From positions 1,284,301-1,348,300 of the forward strand of contig NZ_JAPDNR010000001.1 of assembly GCF_025989125.1 (NCBI RefSeq): 64,000 bases of DNA, given 5' to 3'. The notes beneath the pieces were generated by a model. The model had not been told where the DNA came from. It was given only the letters and a program-made list of their open reading frames with translations, and searched no databases. Positions 1 to 8,523 of this stretch are shown piece after piece. Within the stretch, counting starts at the first letter, position 1. Each line of letters begins with the position of its first letter. Made by a program: the position numbers and the translations under genes. The stretch is from Chitinophaga nivalis. Lineage in GTDB: Bacteria > Bacteroidota > Bacteroidia > Chitinophagales > Chitinophagaceae.

Positions 1-119
1 CGGCCTATCCCATCAGTGAAATACAAAATATCGGATGGAAAACAGGTCAGGGCTACCTCGCCAAACCTGCCAGCTACAGAAAGTTTGTAAGTGAAATGGA
101 ACGACTAATCAACAACTGA
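1..119 (+). CDS. C-terminal fragment of an unrecognised protein, cut by the window edge
   Basis: An open frame runs in from the left edge and reads through from base 3 to a TGA at 117-119, giving 38 residues that end in ...KFVSEMERLINN. The composition is that of a normal soluble protein (charged, amphipathic C-terminal helix). No family can be named from this fragment. It lies on the same strand and about 120 bases ahead of the LanB dehydratase, so it may belong to the same RiPP locus, but the hairpin between them argues for at least partial transcriptional separation. Confidence 0.5.
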   Translation, partial: AYPISEIQNIGWKTGQGYLAKPASYRKFVSEMERLINN

Positions 120-163
120 AGGAATGACCATCTGCCATCACTAAAAGATTATTAAAATTTTAT

Positions 164-204
164 CCACTGGCCAGGCCGCATTGACCATATCGCCTGGCCA
201 GTGG
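164..204 (+). terminator. 13-bp perfect inverted repeat, probable terminator of the upstream gene
   Basis: CCACTGGCCAGGC at 164-176 pairs perfectly with GCCTGGCCAGTGG at 192-204 around a 15-nt loop. The right arm is followed by a weakly T-rich stretch. It begins about 45 bases after the preceding stop codon, as expected for a terminator. It also contains an in-frame GTG (201) of the next reading frame, which is therefore unlikely to be a start codon. Confidence 0.55.
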
Positions 205-239
205 TATTTCTATCTCAGAAATTGTTTGCATATTGTGTG

Positions 240-3200
240 ATGTCAAGATTAGCACCCTGTGATTTTTACCTGCTCCGGATTCCACTCTTATCTTACGATA
301 AGCCGTTGCAATTGCACCATAGGAGTAATAATGATTATGTCCTGTTTCTCCGGGCTATCCGGCAATTGTATGCCGATCCGTTGCTGCAGGAAGCCATCTT
401 TCTGGCCAGTCCTGCCCTCTTCGATGAAATGATGAAATGGCTGGCTGCCGGTATAGATACCGCTGTATCCACAACACCACAACATCATAAGTTGGTCAAG
501 ACCTTGTACCAGTATCTCCTGCGTATGAGCTCCCGCTGTACACCCTACGGCCTCTTTGCCGGATGTACCGTAGGTACGCTCCATCCGCAAACAACCGAAC
601 TTCGGCTGGCGACGGTGCAGTCCTGGGAGAAGGTATCGCGGCTAGATATGAATTACCTGTCCGAACTGGCGACCGAACTGATAAAGCTGCCGGAAATCCG
701 CGAACAGGTGCTCTTCTATCCGAATAACAGCCTGTATGAAACCGGTGCCTCGTACCGTTACTTTGAGTACCAGCTGCACGATAAAAAAAGATATTACTAC
801 CTCAGTGCCTTTACCCGTACGTCTTACCTGACACATATCATGGAGGCCGCGGCTACTGGTATCCGCATCGGTGAGCTGACAACACTCCTGACCGGTATGG
901 ATATTCCGCCGGATGTTGCCACTACTTTTATCGATGAACTGATCAACAATCAGATACTGATTGCGTCCACTGATCCCCGTATCAGCGGCGCCGATTATTT
1001 TACCTCCCTGATCACCTTCCTGGAAGAGCAAGTGCCGCAAACAGCCGTACTGGCGCCGCTACAGGAGATACATCATTTATTGCTGCAACAGGAAGATGGT
1101 ATCCGGCGTAACCTGCATATCAGAGATATTATTACGGCCCATTTTCCGGCGATCAATGGAAAAGACCTCATTCAGGTAGATCTTTTCTATCGGCCTGCCG
1201 CAGCAGCTATTGCCCGGCCAGTCATCAACAGTATTGTACAACGGATCGAACAGTTGTGCATACTGGGCAAAGGGTTCGTGAATACCGACCTGCTCACCTT
1301 TAAGGAGAAGTTTCTGCAACGGTACGACCAACGCGAAATTCCGCTGATGCAGGCGCTGGACAGCGAATCGGGCATTGGCTATGGTATCATCACCGGTGAT
1401 AACGCCAGCTATACACCGCTCATCGATGACCTGGTATTACCAGCCCTGAAAAAAGATACTGAAACCGTATGGGATGCCGTTAAAAAACTGATACTCCGGA
1501 AATACCTGGCTGCCCGCGAAAGCCAGGCCAGGGAAGTTTTCATCACCGAAGAAGATCTGCAACAGCTGGCAGCAGAGAAAGAAGCAAGGCCATTACCACC
1601 AGGCCTTTATACCATGGGGGCCTTGATAGCCCGGGATGCGGCCGCACTGGATAACGGTGATTTTCGTTTTGTGCTCAAATCCTGCGGAGGCCCCAACGCC
1701 CTGGCATTGATGGGGCGTTTTGCGGCCGGCAACGAAGTGCTGACAACCCAAATGAGGCAATATGCCGCAGCAGAACAGGCGCTGGAAAAAGACCGCATCT
1801 TTGCGGAAGTGATTCATCTGCCGGAAGGCCGTATGGGCAACATTCTGCTGCGCCCGCAACTATATGATTACGAAATTCCTTTTTTAGGCAATGCGGCGAT
1901 GCCCGCTGCTGCTCAGCTACCGGTAAGCGATCTGCTGGTATCTGTAAGAAACAATAAAGTCATACTCCGCTCTGCAAAACTGGGAAAGGAAGTCATACCA
2001 AGGCTTACCAGTGCTCATAATTTTACACAGGGCCTGCCTGCCTATAAATTCCTGTGCGACCTGCAATACCAGCAACAAACGATCTCTATCCAGTGGGATT
2101 GGGATTTCCTGGAAGAACAATCATTTCTGCCACGCGTTAGCTATCAGGAAATCATATTGGAAAGAGCCCGGTGGTATATCACCAAAGCTGCTTTTGATGA
2201 GCTGCTGGCCTTACAACATACTCCTGATGCTGCTTTACTGTTGTTGCAGGCGCAATTCGGTATACCGGAGCAAGTGTTGTTATCAGAAGGTGATAATGAG
2301 CTACCAGTAGATTTTACCTGTACATTTGCCCGCTCACTGCTGACGGATAAACTGGCGAAAAGTAATGTCATCTTATACGAACAGTTGTTTAATGCAGATA
2401 CCCGCCTGTTGTCTGATGGCACGGCAGCGTATTGCAATGAAATCATTATCCCGGTACGTAATACCACCTATCAGCCAGACCCGGGAACACAGGCCGCGCC
2501 GCCGGTTCCTGCCAATCAGCGCATCTTTGCTCCGGGCAGTGCATGGTTGTATGCTAAAATCTATTGTGGTTCCAAGTGGGTAGATAAACTGTTGGTGAAA
2601 GAGTTGCTGCCGCTGATCAGAAGCTGGCAGCACGAAGGATGGATTACCAGCTGGTTCTTCATCCGTTATCAGGATCCCGATACCCACATCCGTATCCGCT
2701 TTCATCATACCGCCGGCGGGAATTTCAGTGGCATACTAATGGCCAGCCTCAGCGCGGCCATCGCGCCTTATCTGGAAAATGACCTGGTACAGAAGTTACA
2801 GTTTGATACCTACATCCGCGAGGTGGAACGTTACGGAAGTTATACCATGCTCCTGAGTGAAGCACTTTTTTATCACGACAGCCATGCGGTGATACAGCTG
2901 CTGGCTTTACATAATGGCCGGAGTAACGAAGAACGCTGGCAATATGCGCTCCTGGGGGCTGCGGAGCTGCTGCGGGATTTTGGTTGCACATTGGTCGAAA
3001 AACTACAGTTATGCACCGATCTGCAACAGGGCTTTTTCAAGGAGCATAAAGGTGATCATACCCTGATGCTGCAACTGAATAATAAGTACCGGCAACACAC
3101 TAAAACGATGGCCACCTTGCTGGCTACAGATGCCGGTGAAGGGATCCTGCCACCGGATGTTACGGCTGTTTTCCAGGAACGGTCTGCCGCCCAGCGGGCT

Positions 3201-3395
3201 GTATCTCAACAGCTGCAGGAGCTGATACAACAACAGCTGGTAACGCCTGCAGACAAAGTGCGCTTATTAGGTGATTACCTGCACATGTTCCTGAACCGCC
3301 TGTTTATAGCCAACGCCCGTCTGCATGAACTGGTGATCTATCATTATCTGATGAAATACTATACTTCACAAATGGCCATGCAAGGTAATAAATAG
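240..3395 (+). CDS. Full-length lantibiotic dehydratase (class I LanB)
   Basis: This 1051-residue protein has the two-part layout of class I LanB enzymes. These activate Ser/Thr of a precursor peptide by tRNA-dependent glutamylation and then eliminate glutamate to form dehydro-amino acids. The N-terminal dehydratase domain carries the family's RxTPxGLFAG-type motif (RCTPYGLFAG, about residues 99-108). The C-terminal thiopeptide/SpaB_C elimination domain starts near residue 763 (PGSAWLYAKIYCG) and includes the typical WFFIRYQDPDTHIRIRF stretch. I place the start at ATG 240 (MSRLAPCDFYLL), because this N-terminus resembles related Bacteroidota enzymes and the longer GTG-201 start lies inside a hairpin. 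No precursor peptide, cyclase or exporter is visible in the window, so the rest of the cluster should lie to the left or elsewhere. The gene converges on the sterol desaturase-family gene. Confidence 0.9.
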   Translation: MSRLAPCDFYLLRIPLLSYDKPLQLHHRSNNDYVLFLRAIRQLYADPLLQEAIFLASPALFDEMMKWLAAGIDTAVSTTPQHHKLVKTLYQYLLRMSSRCTPYGLFAGCTVGTLHPQTTELRLATVQSWEKVSRLDMNYLSELATELIKLPEIREQVLFYPNNSLYETGASYRYFEYQLHDKKRYYYLSAFTRTSYLTHIMEAAATGIRIGELTTLLTGMDIPPDVATTFIDELINNQILIASTDPRISGADYFTSLITFLEEQVPQTAVLAPLQEIHHLLLQQEDGIRRNLHIRDIITAHFPAINGKDLIQVDLFYRPAAAAIARPVINSIVQRIEQLCILGKGFVNTDLLTFKEKFLQRYDQREIPLMQALDSESGIGYGIITGDNASYTPLIDDLVLPALKKDTETVWDAVKKLILRKYLAARESQAREVFITEEDLQQLAAEKEARPLPPGLYTMGALIARDAAALDNGDFRFVLKSCGGPNALALMGRFAAGNEVLTTQMRQYAAAEQALEKDRIFAEVIHLPEGRMGNILLRPQLYDYEIPFLGNAAMPAAAQLPVSDLLVSVRNNKVILRSAKLGKEVIPRLTSAHNFTQGLPAYKFLCDLQYQQQTISIQWDWDFLEEQSFLPRVSYQEIILERARWYITKAAFDELLALQHTPDAALLLLQAQFGIPEQVLLSEGDNELPVDFTCTFARSLLTDKLAKSNVILYEQLFNADTRLLSDGTAAYCNEIIIPVRNTTYQPDPGTQAAPPVPANQRIFAPGSAWLYAKIYCGSKWVDKLLVKELLPLIRSWQHEGWITSWFFIRYQDPDTHIRIRFHHTAGGNFSGILMASLSAAIAPYLENDLVQKLQFDTYIREVERYGSYTMLLSEALFYHDSHAVIQLLALHNGRSNEERWQYALLGAAELLRDFGCTLVEKLQLCTDLQQGFFKEHKGDHTLMLQLNNKYRQHTKTMATLLATDAGEGILPPDVTAVFQERSAAQRAVSQQLQELIQQQLVTPADKVRLLGDYLHMFLNRLFIANARLHELVIYHYLMKYYTSQMAMQGNK

Positions 3396-3433
3396 CTGCT
3401 GCCGGATATTGTTAGTTTGGTTAGGATGCCAGA

Positions 3434-4243
3434 CTATGTTTGTGCAACAGGATTCGGTGATGCCTTCTTTCGGTGCTGTTTGCCAAATCGTTGTTCCTGT
3501 ATCCGGTCATATTCCTTTACATAATCCGGATGCTCCGTACCCATAGCCCTGTCCCAGATACGAAAATAAAGCCCGTAATTCCCTTTGAATTTACTGTGAT
3601 GGAGATTATGGTGTACAGAAGTGTTAAAGATCTCAAACAGCCAGCTACGCCGAAGTGCCGCCGGGGCAATCTCATAGCCGAGATGTCCGTATACATTAAT
3701 GAAAAAGGAAGTGAAGGTAAATGACAGTAAGGTAATCAGGTGCATGGGAATCACCATGACTACTATCAGCAGTACGCCGCCTTCTGCAATAGCTTCCAGC
3801 AAATGAAAGCTATAGGATGCCCAGGGAGAAGGATTGGTGCTTTTATGATGCACCAGGTGCGTATATTTAAAGAGCCTGGGATGATGCAGCAACCGGTGCA
3901 TCCAGTAAAAGTAGGTATCGTGTATCACCAGGCTGACCACCACGCCAACACCGATATACCATACGGGATAGTCATGGATGTGATCATACATCAGCGTATA
4001 GGGGTGCAGGGGCGGAACCAACAGTACTGCGGTGATAGCGGTGAATACCAGGGAACTTTGCATAGAGTACCATATTTCCCGCAGCCAGTCTTTTTTGATG
4101 GCTGCTTTGGGCTGTATCTTAAAACGCTTTAACCGGTCAGGCAACAGCAGGTAAAACAATATGAATGGAATACCGGCCAATAGAAAATACCGGATGACCG
4201 TATTGTTTAAAATAGAGATAGCAGTGGAGAATATATTTTCCAT
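3434..4243 (-). CDS. Sterol desaturase / fatty acid hydroxylase family membrane protein
   Basis: A 269-residue integral membrane protein of the FA_hydroxylase superfamily, di-iron enzymes that hydroxylate or desaturate lipids. The His clusters that bind the two irons are present: HDTYFYWMHRLLHH (about 108-121), HLVHH (129-133) and HHNLHH (211-216). Hydrophobic segments flank them at about residues 17-35, 65-80, 98-108 and 155-185. The start is taken at ATG 4243 (MENIFS). An upstream in-frame ATG at 4303 would add 20 residues with no family support. The actual lipid substrate cannot be deduced. It stands alone, converging on the LanB gene with 38 bases between their stops. Confidence 0.88.
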   Translation of the reverse strand: MENIFSTAISILNNTVIRYFLLAGIPFILFYLLLPDRLKRFKIQPKAAIKKDWLREIWYSMQSSLVFTAITAVLLVPPLHPYTLMYDHIHDYPVWYIGVGVVVSLVIHDTYFYWMHRLLHHPRLFKYTHLVHHKSTNPSPWASYSFHLLEAIAEGGVLLIVVMVIPMHLITLLSFTFTSFFINVYGHLGYEIAPAALRRSWLFEIFNTSVHHNLHHSKFKGNYGLYFRIWDRAMGTEHPDYVKEYDRIQEQRFGKQHRKKASPNPVAQT

Positions 4244-4583
4244 AGTCAACACATCATTTGATCTGTCAAAATTAAACAGTACCGGCAGCAGTGGGGTTAG
4301 CACTGGCTGATTGTAGCTAGCGATAAAAGTGTTGGGCTATTCCTTTTTCGCAGTTTGCCGCGATGTAGTTGCATGTATAGTAATGCTGGCAATGCGCAGC
4401 AGGTATTGGGTTGACCGTATTTATGTTTCCTGTTGGTAATTATAAAGTAGCCTGCTACATTTATGAGAGAAGATAAATTATCCTTTGGAATATAAAAGCG
4501 TATTGTCGTTGCCGTTATACATATCGTATACCTGGTGATAGAAAAATGGTTTAACTTAACCGTATGATAAATGCCTATAAACA
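4244..4583. other. Intergenic stretch of 340 bases without a supported gene
   Basis: This AT-rich stretch lies between the divergent sterol desaturase-family gene and the truncated membrane-protein gene. A weak 119-codon frame on the minus strand covers part of it. Its composition is not protein-like and it overlaps the desaturase start, so I do not call it. It presumably carries the divergent promoters, although no clean TAnnTTTG box stands out. Confidence 0.5.
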
Positions 4584-4919
4584 ATGTCTGAGGATCATGT
4601 GAAATTAAACCGAGGTGCCACCGGTTTAGTAGTTTCAGGTATACTTTACACGACAACGGCCTTTTTATTGTTTATCTACGCACAACTGACACCCCTGGTA
4701 TGGATCATGATTATCAGTTTGGGATTGGTAGGTATCATTGCCTGGATACGTTTGTGTGCAAGGGAAACAGTTTTGCTGATTGATAAGGAAGGAATACGAT
4801 ATCAGGGCACAATGTTATTCTCCACAAATGGGTGTAGCAAAACCTGCCAGCCATTCCGTTTTTCCCAGTTCATGCTCAACGATCAGAAAACCATCCGGAT
4901 GATCCCTGAACCCGGGTAA
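4584..4919 (+). pseudogene. Truncated small membrane protein (STM3941-like N-terminus)
   Basis: Residues 1 to about 76 look genuine: a charged N-terminus, two closely spaced transmembrane helices (about 14-35 and 37-58) and then the start of a soluble domain (LLIDKEGIRYQG). This arrangement recalls the STM3941 family, whose members run well beyond 150 residues. At about base 4812 the frame runs into DNA that is the antisense of the neighbouring duplicated gene, so the last 35 or so residues are junk ending at 4919. The break coincides with the left edge of the tandem duplication, suggesting the rearrangement cut off the 3' part of this gene. Family assignment is tentative; the truncation is seen directly. 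Confidence 0.5.
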
Positions 4920-5057
4920 GGTAACGCTTATCAATTGCCGTTCATAGGCAGTTTCACGACTGGAATAGACACCCAGGAATTTGCGGTCTTCTCCGCCATC
5001 CAGGTCTTCATCATAATGGATATGCCACAGTAGATATACAGCATTCATCTTTATCAT
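4815..5057 (-). CDS. Small conserved protein, tandem-duplicate copy A
   Basis: An 80-residue soluble protein, most of which aligns with its neighbour copy B (5134-5367). The shared core reads YxLWHIxYDExLxGGEDxKxLGVYSS near the N-terminus and LPGFxDHPxGFLIV in the middle, ending in W-x-x-GFAT. Both resemble the small DUF7336-type proteins that occur singly or in pairs in many bacteria and have no known function. The first codons (MIKMNAVYLL) allow a start at ATG 5057 or ATG 5048; alignment with copy B favours 5048. Its 3' end is antisense to the truncated membrane-protein gene. Confidence 0.7.
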   Translation of the reverse strand: MIKMNAVYLLWHIHYDEDLDGGEDRKFLGVYSSRETAYERQLISVTLPGFRDHPDGFLIVEHELGKTEWLAGFATPICGE

Positions 5058-5133
5058 TTATTTGTATTGACTTTAAAGTGCCCGCCATTTTCAATAGCTA
5101 TCGTGAGGGGTAATACATATCGACATACGAATG

Positions 5134-5367
5134 TTATTCTCCGCGAATGATCGTGGCAAAGCCCTCCGGCCATTCCGCTTTATCCAGCTGGTAGTCAACG
5201 ATCAGAAAACCATTTGGATGATCGCTGAATCCGGGTAAGGTAGCGCTTATGAGTTGCCTTTTATAGGCACTTTCACGACTGGAATAGACGCCCAGTAATT
5301 TGCTGTCTTCTCCGCCCTCCAGGCTTTCATCATAATAGATGTGCCACAGTATATATACAGTATTCAT
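5134..5367 (-). CDS. Small conserved protein, tandem-duplicate copy B
   Basis: A 77-residue soluble protein starting MNTVYILWHIYYDESLEGGED, paralogous to copy A. Most differences between the copies are conservative (for example R/K, D/E, V/I), which suggests both are still selected as proteins. The start ATG 5367 matches the internal start of copy A. Function is unknown. The conserved GGEDxKxLGVYSSRExA segment is the most family-like part. It lies downstream of, and on the same strand as, the large secreted protein gene, 111 bases from its stop. Confidence 0.7.
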   Translation of the reverse strand: MNTVYILWHIYYDESLEGGEDSKLLGVYSSRESAYKRQLISATLPGFSDHPNGFLIVDYQLDKAEWPEGFATIIRGE

Positions 5368-5478
5368 CGTTATGATTTATTTGTATTTACTTCAAAGCGC
5401 CGGCCATGGAAGTGACCAGCGCTTTGAAGCATGTTGTATGTCTGTTACAGGATCGGTTTTATCCCATGTTCTTTCACC

Positions 5479-7203
5479 TTATTTAATGGTAATTCTGGCT
5501 ACTGCAATTTTTGATTTACCTAACAGCTTATCCGTTTTACCCACCATATACATCTCATTGCCAATAACGGCTCCCAATCGTGGCATGGCAGTAGGAACAC
5601 CAGCATTGTTAAAGAATACCTTTCTGGTAAATTTCCCGGAAATTTCATCTACGTTTAAAATAAAACAATCAGATTTGGAGAAGCGTTCAGCCGTCTTCGC
5701 TTTCTGTCCTGCCTGCATTACCTGGGCATTTTTGGGATTGTCATTAAATAAAATATGAATGGTACCCCCTGTTTGCATGGCGCCGAAACCGGAGTAGAAA
5801 GGTCTGCCACCATTCATGAAAAAGCTATTGGAGAATGACAGGCCGCTACCGGAACTAGATGAGGTCTGTATGCTCTCGTACTGATCTTTGGGTAGTACCT
5901 GGAGCCAGCTGATATTACCTGCTGCATCTACCTTACACATCATGAGATCGTCTGTGAGATAATTGGTGCGGGTTGTGGATCTCATCTGACCAGGGATAAC
6001 GCTGGATCCTGCTGAGTAACTCTGGGTAGTATAGGTGTATTGATGGTACTGCTCCGCCAGAATAACGAGTCCATTGTCTGCCGTATAAAAGATCTGCCGG
6101 AATTGCATGTATTTGGAAAAACCTTCTCCTTCGTCTTGCGCTTTACGTATTTCTTCTCTCATTTTTCGCTCTTCCCTGCTCTCGTCTTTATCTTCTTCTT
6201 CATCAAAGTTGTTGTCTGCAGATAAAAGCGAGTGGTTAATGGGCTTGTCACTGGTGGATATCACTTTTCCGTCTGCTACGTTAATTCTTTGGACCAGTAA
6301 GCCATCAATCGTTTTGCCCTTTTTCTGTTTGCTGTAAAAAGCTGCCAGTACCAGGTCTTTATTTTTTTCCTGGATTAATTTTGTGCTGGAGAGCCATTTC
6401 CCATTGATGGTGGTGTTGATTTCGGTTTGTTGTTTTCCTTTTTCGTTATAAATACGAATGTTGTAGTTGGTGAAATCGAGAAACTTCTCTTTCTTCTTTT
6501 TACCTTCTTCGTATTCATACATGCGGCCTACCAGTATCACCTTGTGATCGTTGGTATACAACAAGTCTTCCAGCCGATACTTTTTAGCTTCAAATCCGTT
6601 TTTGATTTTAATGGGTTTGGCGGCTGTTTTCAGATTTTTATCCAGCTCCTGAATCTTGTATTCATTCCGTTCGGATCTTTGCACGCTGCTGACAATGATC
6701 ATTCTTGTACTGTCTGTATTATAGGACAGCTTAAACTCGATGTCATCATTTTTTTCTTCTTTCTGATAGTTCGCTACTTCTTTCCATTCTCCGGTAAGTT
6801 CTCCGGTTTGTTTATCGATGGCTGCTGCATAGAGCGTCAGGGTTTTATCCGGCCTGCTGTAATCGGATGAAAACAGGAATAGTTTGTCCTCACAGGTAAA
6901 GAATTGAACGAATTCCTTACCTCTTAATTCCTTATTAAAGTCGTTGCGGTAAACTTCCTTTAGATCTTTATCCATTTTTACCAGGGATGCAGATTCCCGC
7001 GTGGTAGCGGCAAATACGTAATAGCCTTTTAAAGCCAGATGACTTTCCTGTAAATAGACGCTGTTCTGATCTGCAAACACCACCTGGAGGTCGGTGCTGC
7101 CTTTGCGGAATTTAAATTCATCTCCCCAGGTAATAGCTGGTTTTTGGGCAACAGCCAGCATGCCAAGTAGGATAAAAGTCAGGGATAGGTAAAGGTGTTT
7201 CAT
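5479..7203 (-). CDS. Secreted protein of unknown function, 574 residues
   Basis: The N-terminus is a standard signal peptide (MKHLYLSLTFILLGMLAVAQ, cleavage expected near residue 20). The mature protein has repeated short segments of the type K-x-LYAAAIDKQTGELTGEW, KVILVGRMYEYEEGK and LVILAEQYHQYTYT. These look like blades of a periplasmic beta-propeller or related all-beta fold, in which each strand reports a measured value. A highly charged Lys/Glu-rich loop (EEEDKDESREERKMREEIRK, about residues 335-354) interrupts it. There are only scattered cysteines and no catalytic motif. I do not recognise a characterised family. It stands alone between the small duplicated genes and tRNA-Ser. Confidence 0.75.
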   Translation of the reverse strand: MKHLYLSLTFILLGMLAVAQKPAITWGDEFKFRKGSTDLQVVFADQNSVYLQESHLALKGYYVFAATTRESASLVKMDKDLKEVYRNDFNKELRGKEFVQFFTCEDKLFLFSSDYSRPDKTLTLYAAAIDKQTGELTGEWKEVANYQKEEKNDDIEFKLSYNTDSTRMIIVSSVQRSERNEYKIQELDKNLKTAAKPIKIKNGFEAKKYRLEDLLYTNDHKVILVGRMYEYEEGKKKKEKFLDFTNYNIRIYNEKGKQQTEINTTINGKWLSSTKLIQEKNKDLVLAAFYSKQKKGKTIDGLLVQRINVADGKVISTSDKPINHSLLSADNNFDEEEDKDESREERKMREEIRKAQDEGEGFSKYMQFRQIFYTADNGLVILAEQYHQYTYTTQSYSAGSSVIPGQMRSTTRTNYLTDDLMMCKVDAAGNISWLQVLPKDQYESIQTSSSSGSGLSFSNSFFMNGGRPFYSGFGAMQTGGTIHILFNDNPKNAQVMQAGQKAKTAERFSKSDCFILNVDEISGKFTRKVFFNNAGVPTAMPRLGAVIGNEMYMVGKTDKLLGKSKIAVARITIK

Positions 7204-7398
7204 GAAAACTGTTTTGTGTAATTGGAGCGCAATACTAAAACAATATTGGATGTATGCAATGTGATATTTACAATAATTGGGGTGATGTGGTGCGGCTTTG
7301 CGGGTGCGGTAGCGGTTTTATAGTTTATTGTGAAAGTGACTGAATCCGTTGATCTTTTCATGATTATTTACGGGCGCACGTAATCATCTCCCTAAAAC

Positions 7399-7431
7399 AA
7401 AAAAGCCCTGATAACCGAAGTCACCAGAGCT
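7399..7431 (-). terminator. Rho-independent terminator of tRNA-Ser
   Basis: On the minus strand, AGCTCTGGTGAC and GTTATCAGGGCT form a 12-bp stem (with G-U pairs) closed by a TTCG tetraloop and followed by TTTTTT. It lies 10 bases beyond the tRNA 3' end. Confidence 0.85.
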
Positions 7432-7441
7432 TTAAAGCTTG

Positions 7442-7528
7442 CGGAGAAGAAGGGATTCGAACCCTTGATAGGCTTTCACCTATACACACTTTCCAGGCGT
7501 GCCAGTTCAACCACTCCTGCACTTCTCC
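7442..7528 (-). tRNA. tRNA-Ser (anticodon GGA)
   Basis: The minus strand folds into an 87-nt class II tRNA. The acceptor stem is GGAGAAG/CTTCTCC with discriminator G, which is typical for serine. The anticodon arm CACGC-CTGGAAA-GTGTG gives anticodon GGA, reading UCC and UCU. A long variable arm (TATAGGTGAAAGCCTAT) and a T arm with GGTTCGAATCC follow. CCA is not encoded. The class II architecture and discriminator agree with the serine assignment. Confidence 0.96.
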
Positions 7529-7615
7529 GTAGATTATCTGAACCTTGATGGAAGGGTTGAGTTTCCGATTCAGGGTTGCAAAGATAATCCTTTACTTTAT
7601 ATTTCCAAGAGTTTT

Positions 7616-8308
7616 TTACTTGTTATCATATAACTTCCAGATAAAGCCGCCCAAAAGCCCGCCTACAATGGGTCCTACGATAAATACCCACAGATGTGAT
7701 AACGCGGCGCCTCCTACAAATAACGCGGGTCCGATACTGCGGGCTGGGTTCACGGATACACCGGTAACAGGAATACCTACAATATGAATCAGGGTAAGTG
7801 CGAGGCCAATGGCTAAACCGGCAAATGCGCCGTTGGAATTATTTTTACTGGTGCTGCCATGAACGACTATCAGGAAGATGGCGGTTAACACAATCTCTGC
7901 TACCAATCCGCTGATCAGGGAATAATGATCGGGAGAGCCCCCTTCTACCCCATTTTGCCCGAGGCCATTTACTGCGATGGCGTAATCTGCTTTGCCCTGC
8001 GCAATGAAGTACAGCACAGCGGAACCTACAATGGCGCCGGCAATCTGGGATACAATGTAAGCGCCGGCATCTTTACCGGAGATTTTGCCATGAGCCAGCA
8101 TCGAGATGGTGATGGCCGGGTTAATGTGGCAGCCCGAGATATGTCCGATTGCATATACCATGGCGAGTACTGATAATCCAAAAGCGAAAGCGATGCCCAG
8201 GAAACCAACGTGGGCGCCCGCCAGTACAGCGCTACCGCAACCCATGAATACCAATACAAAGGTGCCGAAGAACTCTGCAATGCATTTCTGTGATAAAGAG
8301 ACTGTCAT
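7616..8308 (-). CDS. aqpZ: Aquaporin Z-like water channel
   Basis: A 230-residue major intrinsic protein with six predicted helices and two half-helix NPA motifs, HINPAITISM (NPA at about 63-65) and SVNPARSIGP (NPA at about 187-189). His about 175 in helix 5 and Arg about 190 after the second NPA match the narrow selectivity filter of water-specific channels, not of glycerol facilitators. It should sit in the inner membrane and pass water. The start ATG 8308 (MTVSLSQKCIAEFFG) is chosen over an upstream ATG at 8371, whose 21 added residues lack family similarity. It is a single-gene unit just downstream of tRNA-Ser on the opposite side of a short gap. Confidence 0.93.
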   Translation of the reverse strand: MTVSLSQKCIAEFFGTFVLVFMGCGSAVLAGAHVGFLGIAFAFGLSVLAMVYAIGHISGCHINPAITISMLAHGKISGKDAGAYIVSQIAGAIVGSAVLYFIAQGKADYAIAVNGLGQNGVEGGSPDHYSLISGLVAEIVLTAIFLIVVHGSTSKNNSNGAFAGLAIGLALTLIHIVGIPVTGVSVNPARSIGPALFVGGAALSHLWVFIVGPIVGGLLGGFIWKLYDNK

Positions 8309-8452
8309 AGTCAATTGATTTTTAGTGAAAGAAAAATTTGGGATGGTACAGGGGTGTTGCAATCTCGTCAATAACTAAATTTACCGTAATTAATTTGAAA
8401 TAAAAAAAAGTAATAGGTCTAAACTATTAATAGCTACGGTATTACAAATAAC

Positions 8453-8505
8453 ACATCGGGCAACAGCTTACGCGAAGAAGATCGCTGTCTGCTGTTGCCC
8501 GATGT
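8453..8505 (-). terminator. Terminator of the tatD-ansA operon
   Basis: ACATCGGGCAACAGC (8453-8467) and GCTGTTGCCCGATGT (8491-8505) form a perfect 15-bp stem. A nested GCGA/TCGC hairpin lies inside, and a T-rich stretch (GTTATTTGTAAT) follows on the minus strand. It starts 18 bases after the ansA stop codon. Confidence 0.75.
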
Positions 8506-8523
8506 TATGTGGTGTGGTGGTAG

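Larger units (their letters stand above)
4812..5407. repeat. Imperfect tandem duplication of about 280 bp
   Basis: Two direct copies run from about 4812 to 5093 and from about 5131 to 5407, separated by roughly 37 unrelated bases. Both start with ATGTTATTCTCC just past the stop codon of the enclosed gene. Both end after a shared upstream element reading ATTTATTTGTATT followed by a related AAAG-GCC stretch. The copies therefore include the gene plus its immediate 5' flank. Confidence 0.75.

Noticed and set aside
4297..4656. 119-codon frame on the minus strand between the desaturase and the truncated gene
   Set aside because: It overlaps the desaturase 5' end and the N-terminus of the membrane protein, and shows no domain-like pattern.
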